22,647 nt of DNA from Methanosarcinales archaeon (GCA_030666885.1 DAOUWY010000005.1:1-22647); one strand, 5' to 3'; positions 1 to 8,213 are shown, counted from the first letter of the stretch. Translations and numbers: made by a program. Notes: generated by a model not told the origin, from the sequence alone.

Positions 1-147
1 TGGGAGACAGATATACATGCATTTAATCTATGGGGCAGAACTGAACTGTGATCCTTGTGAGGCTGATGTTACAGGTGATGGCGAAATAACAATGGCTGAT
101 GGGAGACAGATATACATGCATTTAATCTATGGGGCAGAACTGAACTG
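1..147 (+). repeat. Perfect 48-bp direct repeat inside the dockerin domain
   Basis: Bases 1-48 and 100-147 are identical, with a start-to-start distance of 99 bp (33 codons). The left copy may continue beyond the window edge. Each copy encodes the second half of a dockerin calcium loop plus its helix, so the two halves of the domain arose or were homogenised by a recent in-frame copy. Confidence 0.9.
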
Positions 148-160
148 CAATATTCCATAA
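1..160 (+). CDS. C-terminal end of a dockerin-containing surface protein (5' truncated by window edge)
   Basis: The frame opens at base 2 and ends at TAA 158-160, giving 52 visible residues; the rest lies upstream of the window. The visible part is a dockerin: a complete calcium-loop F-hand motif (D-V-T-G-D-G-E-I-T-M-A-D) is followed by a helix (RQIYMHLIYG), and the tail of a preceding identical helix is visible at the left edge. Dockerins bind cohesins through two such calcium-binding repeats, so this protein should dock onto a cohesin such as those encoded just downstream. A Cys pair (C-D-P-C) sits between the repeats and another Cys near the end, which could form a disulfide. The two helix segments are identical at DNA level. 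The cargo part of the protein is unknown. Confidence 0.8.
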   Translation, partial: GRQIYMHLIYGAELNCDPCEADVTGDGEITMADGRQIYMHLIYGAELNCNIP

Positions 161-173
161 GAATATGAGGGAT

Positions 174-203
174 GAGGCAGCATTTCGATGCCTCTCATTT
201 TTT
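174..203 (+). terminator. Possible hairpin with T-run after the dockerin gene
   Basis: GAGGCA at 174-179 can pair with TGCCTC at 189-194 (alternatively GCAT 180-183 with ATGC 188-191), followed by six T at 198-203. It lies between the stop at 160 and the start at 222. Archaeal termination needs mainly the T-run. It could also be chance pairing. Confidence 0.35.
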
Positions 204-221
204 CATGGAAGGGGGAAAGAA

Positions 222-644
222 ATGAAAAAACGAACGAAAAAAATCCTTGCTCTGGTATTCATTGCAACAGTCTGTGCTATCGCAATACCTGCAATCATTG
301 CAGAGTTTGCAACTGATGACTTTGTAACTGTAAACACAATCACTCAGACCACAGTCTTAGGAAGCAATGCAACCTATCTGGTTACGATCAAGAATACGGA
401 CACAGGCAATGAAACGAACACGTTCTCCTTAACAGTGATCAATATGGATGATGCAAGTGTTGCTGTGCTGAGTCAAACCGAAATAATACTTGATTCCGGA
501 CAGAGTGGAAATGTGATACTGAACGTTACCGATGACCTTGTTATAGGTCCTTACTACGTACCCGTAAATGCGACGTCACAAACAACCGGACTGACTGACG
601 GAGTGGAAACCATAACCGCGGTGATTGAAGAAGGGGAGGAGTAA
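222..644 (+). CDS. Small secreted beta-sandwich (NEW3/COG1470-like) protein
   Basis: This is a 140-residue protein. ATG 222 is chosen because a purine-rich GAAGGGGG ribosome site lies at 208-215 and a clean signal peptide follows (KKRTKK, then a hydrophobic stretch to about residue 27); the upstream in-frame ATG at 165 would add 19 residues that spoil the signal. The mature part looks like a single Ig-like domain of the kind that stabilises surface proteins: alternating strands with the phrase VTIKNTDTGNETNTFSLTV, and several N-x-S/T sites that may be glycosylated. There is no membrane anchor, dockerin or sorting tail; the protein ends in an acidic EEGEE, so it is probably secreted or held by a partner. 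The next gene starts 9 bases after its stop, which indicates cotranscription. Function unknown. Confidence 0.75.
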   Translation: MKKRTKKILALVFIATVCAIAIPAIIAEFATDDFVTVNTITQTTVLGSNATYLVTIKNTDTGNETNTFSLTVINMDDASVAVLSQTEIILDSGQSGNVILNVTDDLVIGPYYVPVNATSQTTGLTDGVETITAVIEEGEE

Positions 645-653
645 GACGGAAAA

Positions 654-3600
654 ATGTCAATTATCCACATTGTCTTAATAATATGTACTATCGCTATGGC
701 AGCTCCGGCAGCAGCTCAGATCGCTGATACGCCCTGGGCTATGTTCCATCATGACCTGAACCATACAGGTTTAAGTCCATACTATGGACCTGATACTCCG
801 GCAGTAAAATGGAATTTCTCCACAGAAGATAGAATATATGGCTCGGCAGTGATTGCAGAAGACGGAACAATATATGTAGGAACAAGAGATCACAATTCTC
901 TGACCCGTTCAAGATTGTATGCCATTAACCCGGATGGCACAAAGAGATGGCACTGGAATCCTCCTCTATATTCTTGTCGTTGCATGGTTGATTATACCGA
1001 CTCCTCACCTGCAGTAGCATCTGACGGCACAATATACGTTGGATGCTGGAACCATCGTTTGTATGCCCTGTATCCGAACGGCACCGAGAGATGGGTGTTT
1101 CATGATACTTCTCACGGTAAAAAGTGCTGGGGCTTTGTTCTTACCTCGCCTGTGATAGCTCCTGATGGGACCATATACATCGGTAATAACAACGGGAGAC
1201 TGTATGCAATAAATTCCGATGGCAGTTTTAAATGGAGTTATCAGACAGGAGGGGCAATCCAATCTTCGCCGGCTGTTGGTCATGACAGTACCATATATGT
1301 TGGATCGCATGATAAAAACCTGTATGCGATAAAGCCTGACGGAACTTTGAAATGGAACTATGACACAGGTGCAATAATAAGATCATCTCCTGCGATTGGC
1401 TCTGATGGCACTGTATATGTGGGTTCCTGGAATAAAAAACTATATGCGATAAATCCTGATGGCACATTTCAATTGAGCTATACCACTGGCGGAAAGGTTG
1501 ATTCATCGCCTGCGATCGATGCTGACGGCATTGTTTATGTGGGATCTCAGGATGGAAGTGTTTATGCCATTTATCCGGACGGTACACTTAAATGGAGCTA
1601 TACCACAGGCGGAAAGGTTAAATCATCGCCTGCGATCGATGCTGACGGCACTGTTTACGTGGGGTCCAGGGATGGCTATGTTTATGCAATAAATCCGGAC
1701 GGCTCGCTTTTGTGGAAATATAATACCGAAAACGGAATATATTATTCATCTCCGGCAATAGCTTCCGATGGCACCGTGTATATCGGAAACTACAGGGGCG
1801 GCAAACTCTACGCATTCGGACCGGGAACGATTCCGAACAGACCACTGGTCCTTGATCCTATTGGTCCCAGAACCGCTTACGAGGCTGCTGAACTGAACAT
1901 AACGATTACGGCATCAGATCCTGATGGAGACCCCCTGGCATTCAGCAGTAATGCAACTTATGGAACTCTCGCAATGATAAACAGCACAGCCACATACTGG
2001 AACTGGACACCTGACTATGACGATGCCGGATTCTATTACGTCGACTTCGGAGTTTCCGATGGAGAATTCAATAACAACGAAACCGTGACGATAATAGTGG
2101 AAGACGTCAATAGGCCGCCAGAGATTGAAGAGATTGGAAACAGGACGGTCAACGAGACAGAAACACTTACGATCTATCTGAATGCCACTGACCCGGATGA
2201 CGACACGCTCATCTATTCATGCAACCGGACCGATCTGTTCATCGATTTTGATCCTGGTACGGGCGTTGGAAGCTGGACGACTGGTTATACTGATGCAAAC
2301 ACTTATTACGTTGACTTCGGAGTTTCCGACGGAAATGGCGGTATCGCCAACGAAACTGTTACGATAACGGTGGAAGATGTTAATAGACAGCCAGAACTTG
2401 AAGAGATAGGGAACCAGACGGTCAACGAAAGTGAAACAATCACGATAGATGTGAATGCCACTGACCCTGATTGTGACACTCTAATCTATTCATGCAACCG
2501 GACCGATCTGTTCACCGATTTCAATGCTCTTACCGGTATCGGTAGCTGGACGCCAAACCATGATAATGCAGGCACCTATTACGTTGACTTCGCCGTTTCC
2601 GACGGAAAAGGCGGTATCGAAAACGAAATTGTTAGCATAACAGTGGAATATGTCAACAGACCGCCAGAGCTCGAAAAAATAGGAGATAGATCGGTAAATG
2701 AAAGCGAACTGCTCGAATTCACTGTGAATGCCACCGACCCTGATGGAGACACGTTGACATATTCAGCATCGAATCTGCCTTCCGGAGCAACCTTTGACGA
2801 TGATACAAGTACATTCTTATGGATTCCTTCTTTTGAACAGGAAGGGATATATCATGATGTGCACTTTGAGGTAAGCGATGGCAAGCTAACCCACGGTGAG
2901 AACATTACGATCGCAGTGAACTCTACAAACATGCCGCCGGAGCTCGAAGAAATAGGTAACCAATGGGGTAACGAGAACGAAACACTCACGATAGTTGTGA
3001 ATGCCACCGACCCTGATGGCGACACGTTGACATATTTCGCATCAAATCTTCCAGATGGAGCAGTCTTCAATAATCTAACAAGAACCTTCTCGTGGCTTCC
3101 TACTTTTGAGCAGGCAGGAACATATCCTGGCGTGCATTTTGAGGTAAGCGATGGAGAATTGATCAACTGGACAAGCATTACAATCACTGTAAATGATACA
3201 AACAGATGGCCAGTGCTCGAAGAGATAGTAGACCAGACTGTTAATGAAACCGAAATACTCACGGTAGATGTTAATGCCACCGATCCTGATGGCGATATGC
3301 TCACCTATAGTTGCAGCCGCACCGATCTCTTTACCGATTTCAATCTTTTAACCGGTATTGGAAGCTGGACACCGGGCTATGAAGATGCAGCCACTCATTA
3401 CATTGACTTTGGTGTTTCTGATGGAAAGGGTGGTATCGACAACAGAACAGTTTGCTTAACAGTTAAAGATGTCAACAGACCGCCAGAACTCGAAGAAATT
3501 GGTAATCAGACGGTTAACGAGAACGAAACACTTATGCTCGATGTAAATGCAACCGATCCTGATTATGACGTGCTCATATATTCATGCAACTGCACGGATA

Positions 3601-5012
3601 TATTTTCCGATTTCAACACCTTAACTGGTACCGGAAGCTGGACACCAGGCTATGAAGATGCAGGCACCTATTACATCGACTTTGATGTTTCTGATGGAAA
3701 GGGCGGTATCGACAACATAACTGTCAGTATAACAGTGGAAGATGTTAACAGACCGCCAGAACTTGAGGAGATCGGGAATAAATCGGTCAATGAGAGTGGT
3801 TTGCTTGAATTCATCTTGAATGTTACCGATCCGGATGGAGATGAGCTTGCATACTCTGCATCGAATCTGCCTTTTGGAGCAGCATTCAACTCAACAACCG
3901 GTGAATTCTCATGGACTCCTGCATTCGGACAGGCGGGCGTCTATCATGATATCAAGTTTGAGGTCACCGATGGCGGATCAATAGACTTCGAGAATATCAC
4001 AATAACCGTAACAGGCGTAACCGTTGAAATAAGTGTTCTGCCGTCAGACATAACAGTCCAGCCGGAGGAACAGTTCGATGTGAAAATACATATCGATCCG
4101 AATGGATTGCCGGTTTATGCTGTTCAGTACTACCTTGCGTACAACACAAGCGTGGTTAGGGCTGAGACGCAGGTGAAAGGTCCATTCCTTGGAAATATCT
4201 GGCAGACGATAGTGGTTATTAACAATATAGACCAGCCCAACGGTAAGATTTCTTATGCTGAGACGAGGAAGGTTCCGGATGTAGTAGACGTGGAAGAGAA
4301 TGTTACAAACATTCATTTTATTGCAATCGGACTACGCAGTGCAACCACTTCTCTGCGCCTCTATGATATAATCATCAGTGATGAAGATGGAGATAAAATA
4401 CCTTGCACGATCAAGAATGGAACGATAGAATTAATCAAAAACCAACCACCATTTGCAAATGGAATGTCAAAGCATCGTATAAACAACGTTGCGAATAAAT
4501 ACCAGAGCACAGCGGTTATATGCTCGTGCTCGTACGACCCGGATTATCCGGGTAAGGGTGGCAACATCACTTACATCGAGTGGGCTTTAGGTGATGGTCA
4601 GTACGAAACTTCCGAAGGCTTACCAGTGGACAACTGCATATGCAAGGAGCACAAGTACGAGTCATGGCAGTGGGATCCGCTTGGAGATTCGGGTGGAGAC
4701 TATGTGCCATTCGATGTTCGACTGGATGTGATGGATGACGGATGCCCTGAGCTTACCAATACAACAAACTTCACCGTCAATGTGTATATCGCAGGCGATG
4801 CCAACGGTGATGGCGAGGTGAACATCCTCGATGCGGTATGGGTCGGTAAGCACTGGCGTACAGTGTGTGGAACAACAAGTACCTGTGCGAACTGCGAGGG
4901 TTATCTTTGGGATGACGAGCAGAAAGACGGAACAGACCTGAACAACGACTGCGGGATAAACATCCTTGATGCTGTAATTATAGGAGCAAACTGGAGGCAA
5001 ACTGCATGGTGA
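654..5012 (+). CDS. Giant surface protein: PQQ-like beta-propeller, eight Ig/cadherin-like modules, cohesin, PKD-like, dockerin
   Basis: This is a 1452-residue protein. A signal peptide (to about residue 22, AAPAAAQ) leads into a PQQ-like propeller, residues about 30-390, in which eight blades each carry a D-G-T-x-Y-x-G phrase. Residues about 395-1122 are eight tandem putative-Ig/cadherin-like modules, each 91 residues long and each opening with N-R-P-P-E-L-E-E-I-G. A cohesin follows at about 1122-1260 (V-x-P-S-D-I-T-V, then A-V-Q-Y-Y-L-A-Y-N, then IIISDEDGDKIP), then a Cys-containing PKD-like region (1261-1380), and a dockerin (1381-1452) with loops D-A-N-G-D-G-E-V-N-I-L-D and D-L-N-N-D-C-G-I-N-I-L-D. 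Carrying both cohesin and dockerin, it can act as a middle link in a chain on the cell surface. It starts 9 bases after the previous gene; a GGAGGA at 635-640 is the likely ribosome site. The propeller ligand cannot be read from the sequence. Confidence 0.9.
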   Translation: MSIIHIVLIICTIAMAAPAAAQIADTPWAMFHHDLNHTGLSPYYGPDTPAVKWNFSTEDRIYGSAVIAEDGTIYVGTRDHNSLTRSRLYAINPDGTKRWHWNPPLYSCRCMVDYTDSSPAVASDGTIYVGCWNHRLYALYPNGTERWVFHDTSHGKKCWGFVLTSPVIAPDGTIYIGNNNGRLYAINSDGSFKWSYQTGGAIQSSPAVGHDSTIYVGSHDKNLYAIKPDGTLKWNYDTGAIIRSSPAIGSDGTVYVGSWNKKLYAINPDGTFQLSYTTGGKVDSSPAIDADGIVYVGSQDGSVYAIYPDGTLKWSYTTGGKVKSSPAIDADGTVYVGSRDGYVYAINPDGSLLWKYNTENGIYYSSPAIASDGTVYIGNYRGGKLYAFGPGTIPNRPLVLDPIGPRTAYEAAELNITITASDPDGDPLAFSSNATYGTLAMINSTATYWNWTPDYDDAGFYYVDFGVSDGEFNNNETVTIIVEDVNRPPEIEEIGNRTVNETETLTIYLNATDPDDDTLIYSCNRTDLFIDFDPGTGVGSWTTGYTDANTYYVDFGVSDGNGGIANETVTITVEDVNRQPELEEIGNQTVNESETITIDVNATDPDCDTLIYSCNRTDLFTDFNALTGIGSWTPNHDNAGTYYVDFAVSDGKGGIENEIVSITVEYVNRPPELEKIGDRSVNESELLEFTVNATDPDGDTLTYSASNLPSGATFDDDTSTFLWIPSFEQEGIYHDVHFEVSDGKLTHGENITIAVNSTNMPPELEEIGNQWGNENETLTIVVNATDPDGDTLTYFASNLPDGAVFNNLTRTFSWLPTFEQAGTYPGVHFEVSDGELINWTSITITVNDTNRWPVLEEIVDQTVNETEILTVDVNATDPDGDMLTYSCSRTDLFTDFNLLTGIGSWTPGYEDAATHYIDFGVSDGKGGIDNRTVCLTVKDVNRPPELEEIGNQTVNENETLMLDVNATDPDYDVLIYSCNCTDIFSDFNTLTGTGSWTPGYEDAGTYYIDFDVSDGKGGIDNITVSITVEDVNRPPELEEIGNKSVNESGLLEFILNVTDPDGDELAYSASNLPFGAAFNSTTGEFSWTPAFGQAGVYHDIKFEVTDGGSIDFENITITVTGVTVEISVLPSDITVQPEEQFDVKIHIDPNGLPVYAVQYYLAYNTSVVRAETQVKGPFLGNIWQTIVVINNIDQPNGKISYAETRKVPDVVDVEENVTNIHFIAIGLRSATTSLRLYDIIISDEDGDKIPCTIKNGTIELIKNQPPFANGMSKHRINNVANKYQSTAVICSCSYDPDYPGKGGNITYIEWALGDGQYETSEGLPVDNCICKEHKYESWQWDPLGDSGGDYVPFDVRLDVMDDGCPELTNTTNFTVNVYIAGDANGDGEVNILDAVWVGKHWRTVCGTTSTCANCEGYLWDDEQKDGTDLNNDCGINILDAVIIGANWRQTAW
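1475..1663 (+). repeat. Recently duplicated propeller blade (120-bp period)
   Basis: Bases 1475-1543 and 1595-1663 are nearly identical, offset by exactly 120 bp (40 codons), and encode S-Y-T-T-G-G-K-V-x-S-S-P-A-I-D-A-D-G. The other blades in 800-1820 share the motif but have diverged much more at DNA level. Confidence 0.85.
1836..4019 (+). repeat. Eight tandem Ig/cadherin-like modules of exactly 273 bp
   Basis: Module starts, marked by the Asn codon before R-P-P-E-L-E, fall at 1836, 2109, 2382, 2655, 2928, 3201, 3474 and 3747, and the cohesin begins at 4020, so every unit is 273 bp (91 residues). Two sequence types occur. Type A (modules 2, 3, 6, 7) has C-N-R-T-D-L-F and G-S-W-T-P-G-Y. Type B (modules 4, 5, 8) has A-S-N-L-P-x-G-A and W-x-P-x-F-x-Q-x-G. 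Module 1 is a third form. The fold is inferred from the DPDGD and F-x-V-S-D-G motifs of putative-Ig/cadherin-like repeats. Confidence 0.9.
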
Positions 5013-5021
5013 AACATAGCA

Positions 5022-5060
5022 ATATAAAAATTATAATAATATTTCCCATTTTATTTTTTT
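5022..5060 (+). promoter_or_regulatory. AT-rich gap with TATA-like element and T-run
   Basis: The 114-base gap between the stop at 5012 and the start at 5127 is the largest in the left block. It holds an archaeal TATA-like ATATAAAAA at 5022-5030 and a T-rich tract (TTATTTTTTT) at 5051-5060. It could hold a terminator for the upstream gene and a promoter for the downstream cohesin genes. No clear factor-binding element is seen next to the TATA candidate. Confidence 0.35.
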
Positions 5061-5126
5061 AAGGAACATGCTAATAGAAGAGTGCGAATACGAAAAAATG
5101 AAAAGTATATAATCGAGGACGAAAAA

Positions 5127-7163
5127 ATGAACAGTAAAATAGATATTTCTGGTACTAGTAAAAAAGGTTTAAAGATGAGGTTGCTATTAATAGTAGCTAT
5201 TGCCTTACTCTGTGCTTTTATGCAACCTTCACTTGCAGCACCGGTGATAAGCATTGAACCTTCCCATCAAAACGTTTTGCAGGGGGACGTCTTCACCGTG
5301 AATATAACGGTAGACCCGGCAGGCGACGAGATAATGGGTGCACAATATGACTTATACTTCAATAATATGCTGTTGAACGCAACCGAACAGATTGGTGGCG
5401 ATTTCCTCAGTCATGACGGTGCACCAACAATGGTAGTAACCAACGAGATCAACAACACCATTGGGCTGGTCGGATACGGTGAAATGCGAATGGGTGTGGA
5501 TTACGGTGTAACCTCTCCAGGTGTTCTTGCAACAATTACCTTCAAGGCTATGGAACCCGGAACGGATAATCTGACTTTGAGCAATATTATAATAAGCGAT
5601 CCTCTTGGGGTACAAATCCCGGATGTCCTGGTCAATAATAGCACAGTAAAAATTAATGGAACTTATTTCGATATATCAGGTTTCGTTGACTATAGCGATG
5701 TTTCTCCAGTGAACTATCCAAATGTGACGATAACGAATTTAAATACGAGTGAAATTTTCATTGCTGAGACAAACGAGAGCTCTAATTATTACTACCTCTC
5801 AACAAACTTCGCTCATATAAGCCAGGGGAACATACTTCATTTCAATACCAGTGACCGAAAGGGCAATTCCACTGAGCTTGAGCACAGAGTGACGCAGGAG
5901 GAGATGGAGGCCAATGGCTTTATGCAGAATCTAACCATCGATATAACACCCCCTGTGATTACCAACATCATTGTGGCATCAATAACAAAGGATTCCGCAA
6001 CCATATCATGGGAGACCAGCGAACTGAGTGATAGTATGCTCAAGTATGGCACTCAACCAGGCAATTACACAGAAACTGTACACAATACGTCGTATGTAAT
6101 GTATCACAGCATCATTCTTACCGATCTAATCCCGGACACTACTTATTACTACGTCGTAAATAGCACAGACCCAAGCGACAATTCCGCACAAAGCACAGAA
6201 CACAACTTTACCACCTTTCCTGTGATAATCATCAGCATTGGTGATGTTAGCTTAATAACAGGGGAAAATGCTACAATTCCCATCCTGATCCATAATATAA
6301 CCAATGTGGGCATCGTAGACATCCTTCTCAGTTACAATCAATCGGTGGTTCATGTCATTAATGTTAACGACAGCGATTTCAATTTCATGGACTCAACTAT
6401 TGATAATTCATTAGGTACAACACGAATAGGTGCATACCAGATATCTTCTCCCGGACTGAATGGCGAGGTGAAACTTGCAGATATTACTTTACAATCGGTA
6501 AGTGATGGAGGAGAGACATGTGCTCTGAACCTGACTATCAATGAATTGAAAGAAGCGGGTCCTGAAGAGATCTCCATACCTGCAATCACATTCAATGGAA
6601 CCTTTGCAGTAACAGAGCTCACACCCCCTTCTGTAATAAACCCGATAGCAAACCCGCTATCCATTCCGGAAGATACGGATTTTGACCCGAAGTGGGGAGA
6701 AACATCTCAACTGAATGTCACTGTGATGGACGAAAGTAGAGTTGCCAACGTCACCATCAACCTCTCTGCAATCGGTGGTTTCCCCAATCGGCCCATGACT
6801 CGCATATCAGGTACTGATATATGGAGTGTAGCTGTTAATGCATCTGTCGGGACTGCAATCTGTTACAACGGAAGTTGCCTGCCGCACAATCTGGCGGTAT
6901 GCGCAACCGATGTGTTTGGAAACATGAACACATCAGCAAGTATACAATTAAGAGTTATACTGAACGGAGATGTGAGTGAGAATGGCGAAGTAACGCTTTA
7001 TGATGATATGTATCTCGCCAAGCATATGCTTGGAAAACCTGGATTTGAAACAATGAATGAAGGAGTTGGCGAGGTAAGCGGAAATGAGGATTTAACACTC
7101 TATGATGCGATGTATCTTGCCAAACATGTGATGGGTGAATCTGGATTTGAGGTGCTTCACTAA
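5127..7163 (+). CDS. Surface scaffold protein: cohesin, carboxypeptidase-regulatory-like, fibronectin III-like, second cohesin, dockerin
   Basis: This is a 678-residue protein. ATG 5127 is chosen because GAGGA at 5115-5119 sits 7 bases upstream; an in-frame GTG at 5082 lacks such a site, and ATG 5175 would still leave a signal peptide. A signal peptide ends near residue 37 (QPSLAA). Domains in order: cohesin of the first type (38-178), carboxypeptidase-regulatory-like module (181-271), fibronectin III-like domain (272-365), cohesin of a second type (368-496, containing the phrase LTINELKEAGP), an Ig-like region (498-610), and a dockerin (612-678). The dockerin loops D-V-S-E-N-G-E-V-T-L-Y-D and E-V-S-G-N-E-D-L-T-L-Y-D are degenerate, so calcium binding by the second is doubtful. 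With two cohesins and one dockerin, it can branch a chain. The next gene follows 20 bases after its stop. Confidence 0.88.
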   Translation: MNSKIDISGTSKKGLKMRLLLIVAIALLCAFMQPSLAAPVISIEPSHQNVLQGDVFTVNITVDPAGDEIMGAQYDLYFNNMLLNATEQIGGDFLSHDGAPTMVVTNEINNTIGLVGYGEMRMGVDYGVTSPGVLATITFKAMEPGTDNLTLSNIIISDPLGVQIPDVLVNNSTVKINGTYFDISGFVDYSDVSPVNYPNVTITNLNTSEIFIAETNESSNYYYLSTNFAHISQGNILHFNTSDRKGNSTELEHRVTQEEMEANGFMQNLTIDITPPVITNIIVASITKDSATISWETSELSDSMLKYGTQPGNYTETVHNTSYVMYHSIILTDLIPDTTYYYVVNSTDPSDNSAQSTEHNFTTFPVIIISIGDVSLITGENATIPILIHNITNVGIVDILLSYNQSVVHVINVNDSDFNFMDSTIDNSLGTTRIGAYQISSPGLNGEVKLADITLQSVSDGGETCALNLTINELKEAGPEEISIPAITFNGTFAVTELTPPSVINPIANPLSIPEDTDFDPKWGETSQLNVTVMDESRVANVTINLSAIGGFPNRPMTRISGTDIWSVAVNASVGTAICYNGSCLPHNLAVCATDVFGNMNTSASIQLRVILNGDVSENGEVTLYDDMYLAKHMLGKPGFETMNEGVGEVSGNEDLTLYDAMYLAKHVMGESGFEVLH

Positions 7164-7171
7164 AATAAAAA

Positions 7172-7178
7172 GAGGTGA
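7172..7178 (+). promoter_or_regulatory. Strong ribosome site that decides the start at 7184
   Basis: GAGGTGA matches the 16S 3' end and lies 5 bases before ATG 7184. The in-frame GTG at 7175 lies inside this site and so is not the start. The same arrangement (AGGTGATAAAAATG) recurs at 8203-8216. Confidence 0.8.
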
Positions 7179-7183
7179 TAAAA

Positions 7184-8164
7184 ATGAAAAGAAACATGCG
7201 GAAGAGGAAAAGTCCGGTAAAGGTGTCTGTTGCACTGCTCTTAGCTTTGCTTATTGTGCCAGTCTCTGCTGCAACAACCATTTCAATCAACGATGTCTTT
7301 ATGGAACCGGGTGATAATACTGTTATATCAATCATGATTAACAACGTGAGCAATGTGGGTGTCGCCAACGTCGATATTACTTATGATCCATCAGTAGTTA
7401 ATATTACTACTGTTAACAACAGTGAATTTAGCAATCTTTATCCAGTGATTAACAATTCCATTGGTCTCGTAAAGATTGGAGGGGTGGATTATGGTGATGG
7501 ATTGAGCGGTGACGTGAAACTGGCAGACCTTTCATTAGAAGCAATTGGTGATGCTCATGAAACAAGCACACTCAACCTGACTATCAATGAGTTGAAAGAA
7601 GCAGGTCCGACAGAAACTTCTATTCCAGCAACGGTGGAAAGTGGCACAGCGATTTTAAACCTTCCTCCCGCTGCCATCCCACGGTCTTTGCATCGCTATA
7701 ATAACATAGGCGATCTCGGCAGGGCGATTTTTAATGGCTCTGAATCCTATGACCTTAGCTCTAATGGGAGTATCGTAAACTATAATTGGGACTTTGGAGA
7801 CCAGCAGTCCGGCGTAGGTGAGATCGTTGAGCATGTTTATTCAAGCTATAAGTGGAATGAAACAAGTTACAAACCTTTTTCTGTTTGCTTAACAGTAAAG
7901 GACGATGGCGGTCTCGTAAATTCGGCTCTCATACCAGTCAACGTCTACATTGAAGGAGATGCAAATGGTGATGGTAAGGTGAACATCCTTGATGCGGTCT
8001 GGGTAGGAAAGCACTGGAGAACGACATGCAATGAAAGTGCGTGCTGTAATAACTACGTCTGGGATGACGAGCAGGCGGATGGTGCAGACATGAACAACGA
8101 CTGCGAAATAAACATACTTGATGCTGTAAGAATAGGAGCAAACTGGAGGAATACCGCATGGTAA
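7184..8164 (+). CDS. Secreted cohesin - PKD-like - dockerin protein
   Basis: This is a 326-residue protein. A basic N-terminus (KRNMRKRK) and a hydrophobic stretch form a signal peptide ending near residue 30 (VPVSAA). Residues about 30-160 form a cohesin of the second type, closely related to the second cohesin of the preceding gene (both have V-x-N-V-G, V-K-L-A-D and LTINELKEAGP). A PKD-like domain follows (about 165-255, with N-Y-N-W-D-F-G-D), then a dockerin (258-326) with loops D-A-N-G-D-G-K-V-N-I-L-D and D-M-N-N-D-C-E-I-N-I-L-D. This dockerin and the preceding PKD-like segment closely match the C-terminus of the 654-5012 protein, including the Cys in the second loop. It is the smallest protein here with both binding partners, so it is a natural spacer link. 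There is no anchor. Confidence 0.88.
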   Translation: MKRNMRKRKSPVKVSVALLLALLIVPVSAATTISINDVFMEPGDNTVISIMINNVSNVGVANVDITYDPSVVNITTVNNSEFSNLYPVINNSIGLVKIGGVDYGDGLSGDVKLADLSLEAIGDAHETSTLNLTINELKEAGPTETSIPATVESGTAILNLPPAAIPRSLHRYNNIGDLGRAIFNGSESYDLSSNGSIVNYNWDFGDQQSGVGEIVEHVYSSYKWNETSYKPFSVCLTVKDDGGLVNSALIPVNVYIEGDANGDGKVNILDAVWVGKHWRTTCNESACCNNYVWDDEQADGADMNNDCEINILDAVRIGANWRNTAW

Positions 8165-8202
8165 GAGATAAAAGTTTTAAAGTTATGAGTAAATAAGGAA
8201 GT

Positions 8203-8208
8203 AGGTGA
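8203..8208 (+). promoter_or_regulatory. Strong ribosome site that decides the start at 8214
   Basis: AGGTGA lies 5 bases before ATG 8214. The in-frame GTG at 8205 is part of this site. Confidence 0.8.
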
Positions 8209-8213
8209 TAAAA

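Noticed and set aside
1..147. Mobile-element ends suggested by the 48-bp direct repeat
   Set aside because: Both copies are in-frame dockerin coding sequence separated by coding sequence; there is no transposase or target-site feature.
165..221. Earlier start at 165 for the small secreted protein
   Set aside because: It would place 19 residues with Cys, His and charged residues before a good signal peptide, overlap a likely hairpin, and has no ribosome site; ATG 222 has one.
1228..1587. Minus-strand open frames opposite the propeller gene (1005-1310, 1228-1587, 1618-1845)
   Set aside because: Their periodic composition mirrors the repeated blades on the plus strand; no independent coding evidence.
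1836..4019. CRISPR-like or satellite array because of regular spacing
   Set aside because: The period is 273 bp, in frame and entirely explained by tandem protein modules; there are no short identical repeats with unique spacers.
7175..7183. GTG start for the 7184 gene, and the same at 8205 for the 8214 gene
   Set aside because: In both cases the GTG is part of the AGGTGA ribosome site; the ATG 9 bases further on is correctly spaced.
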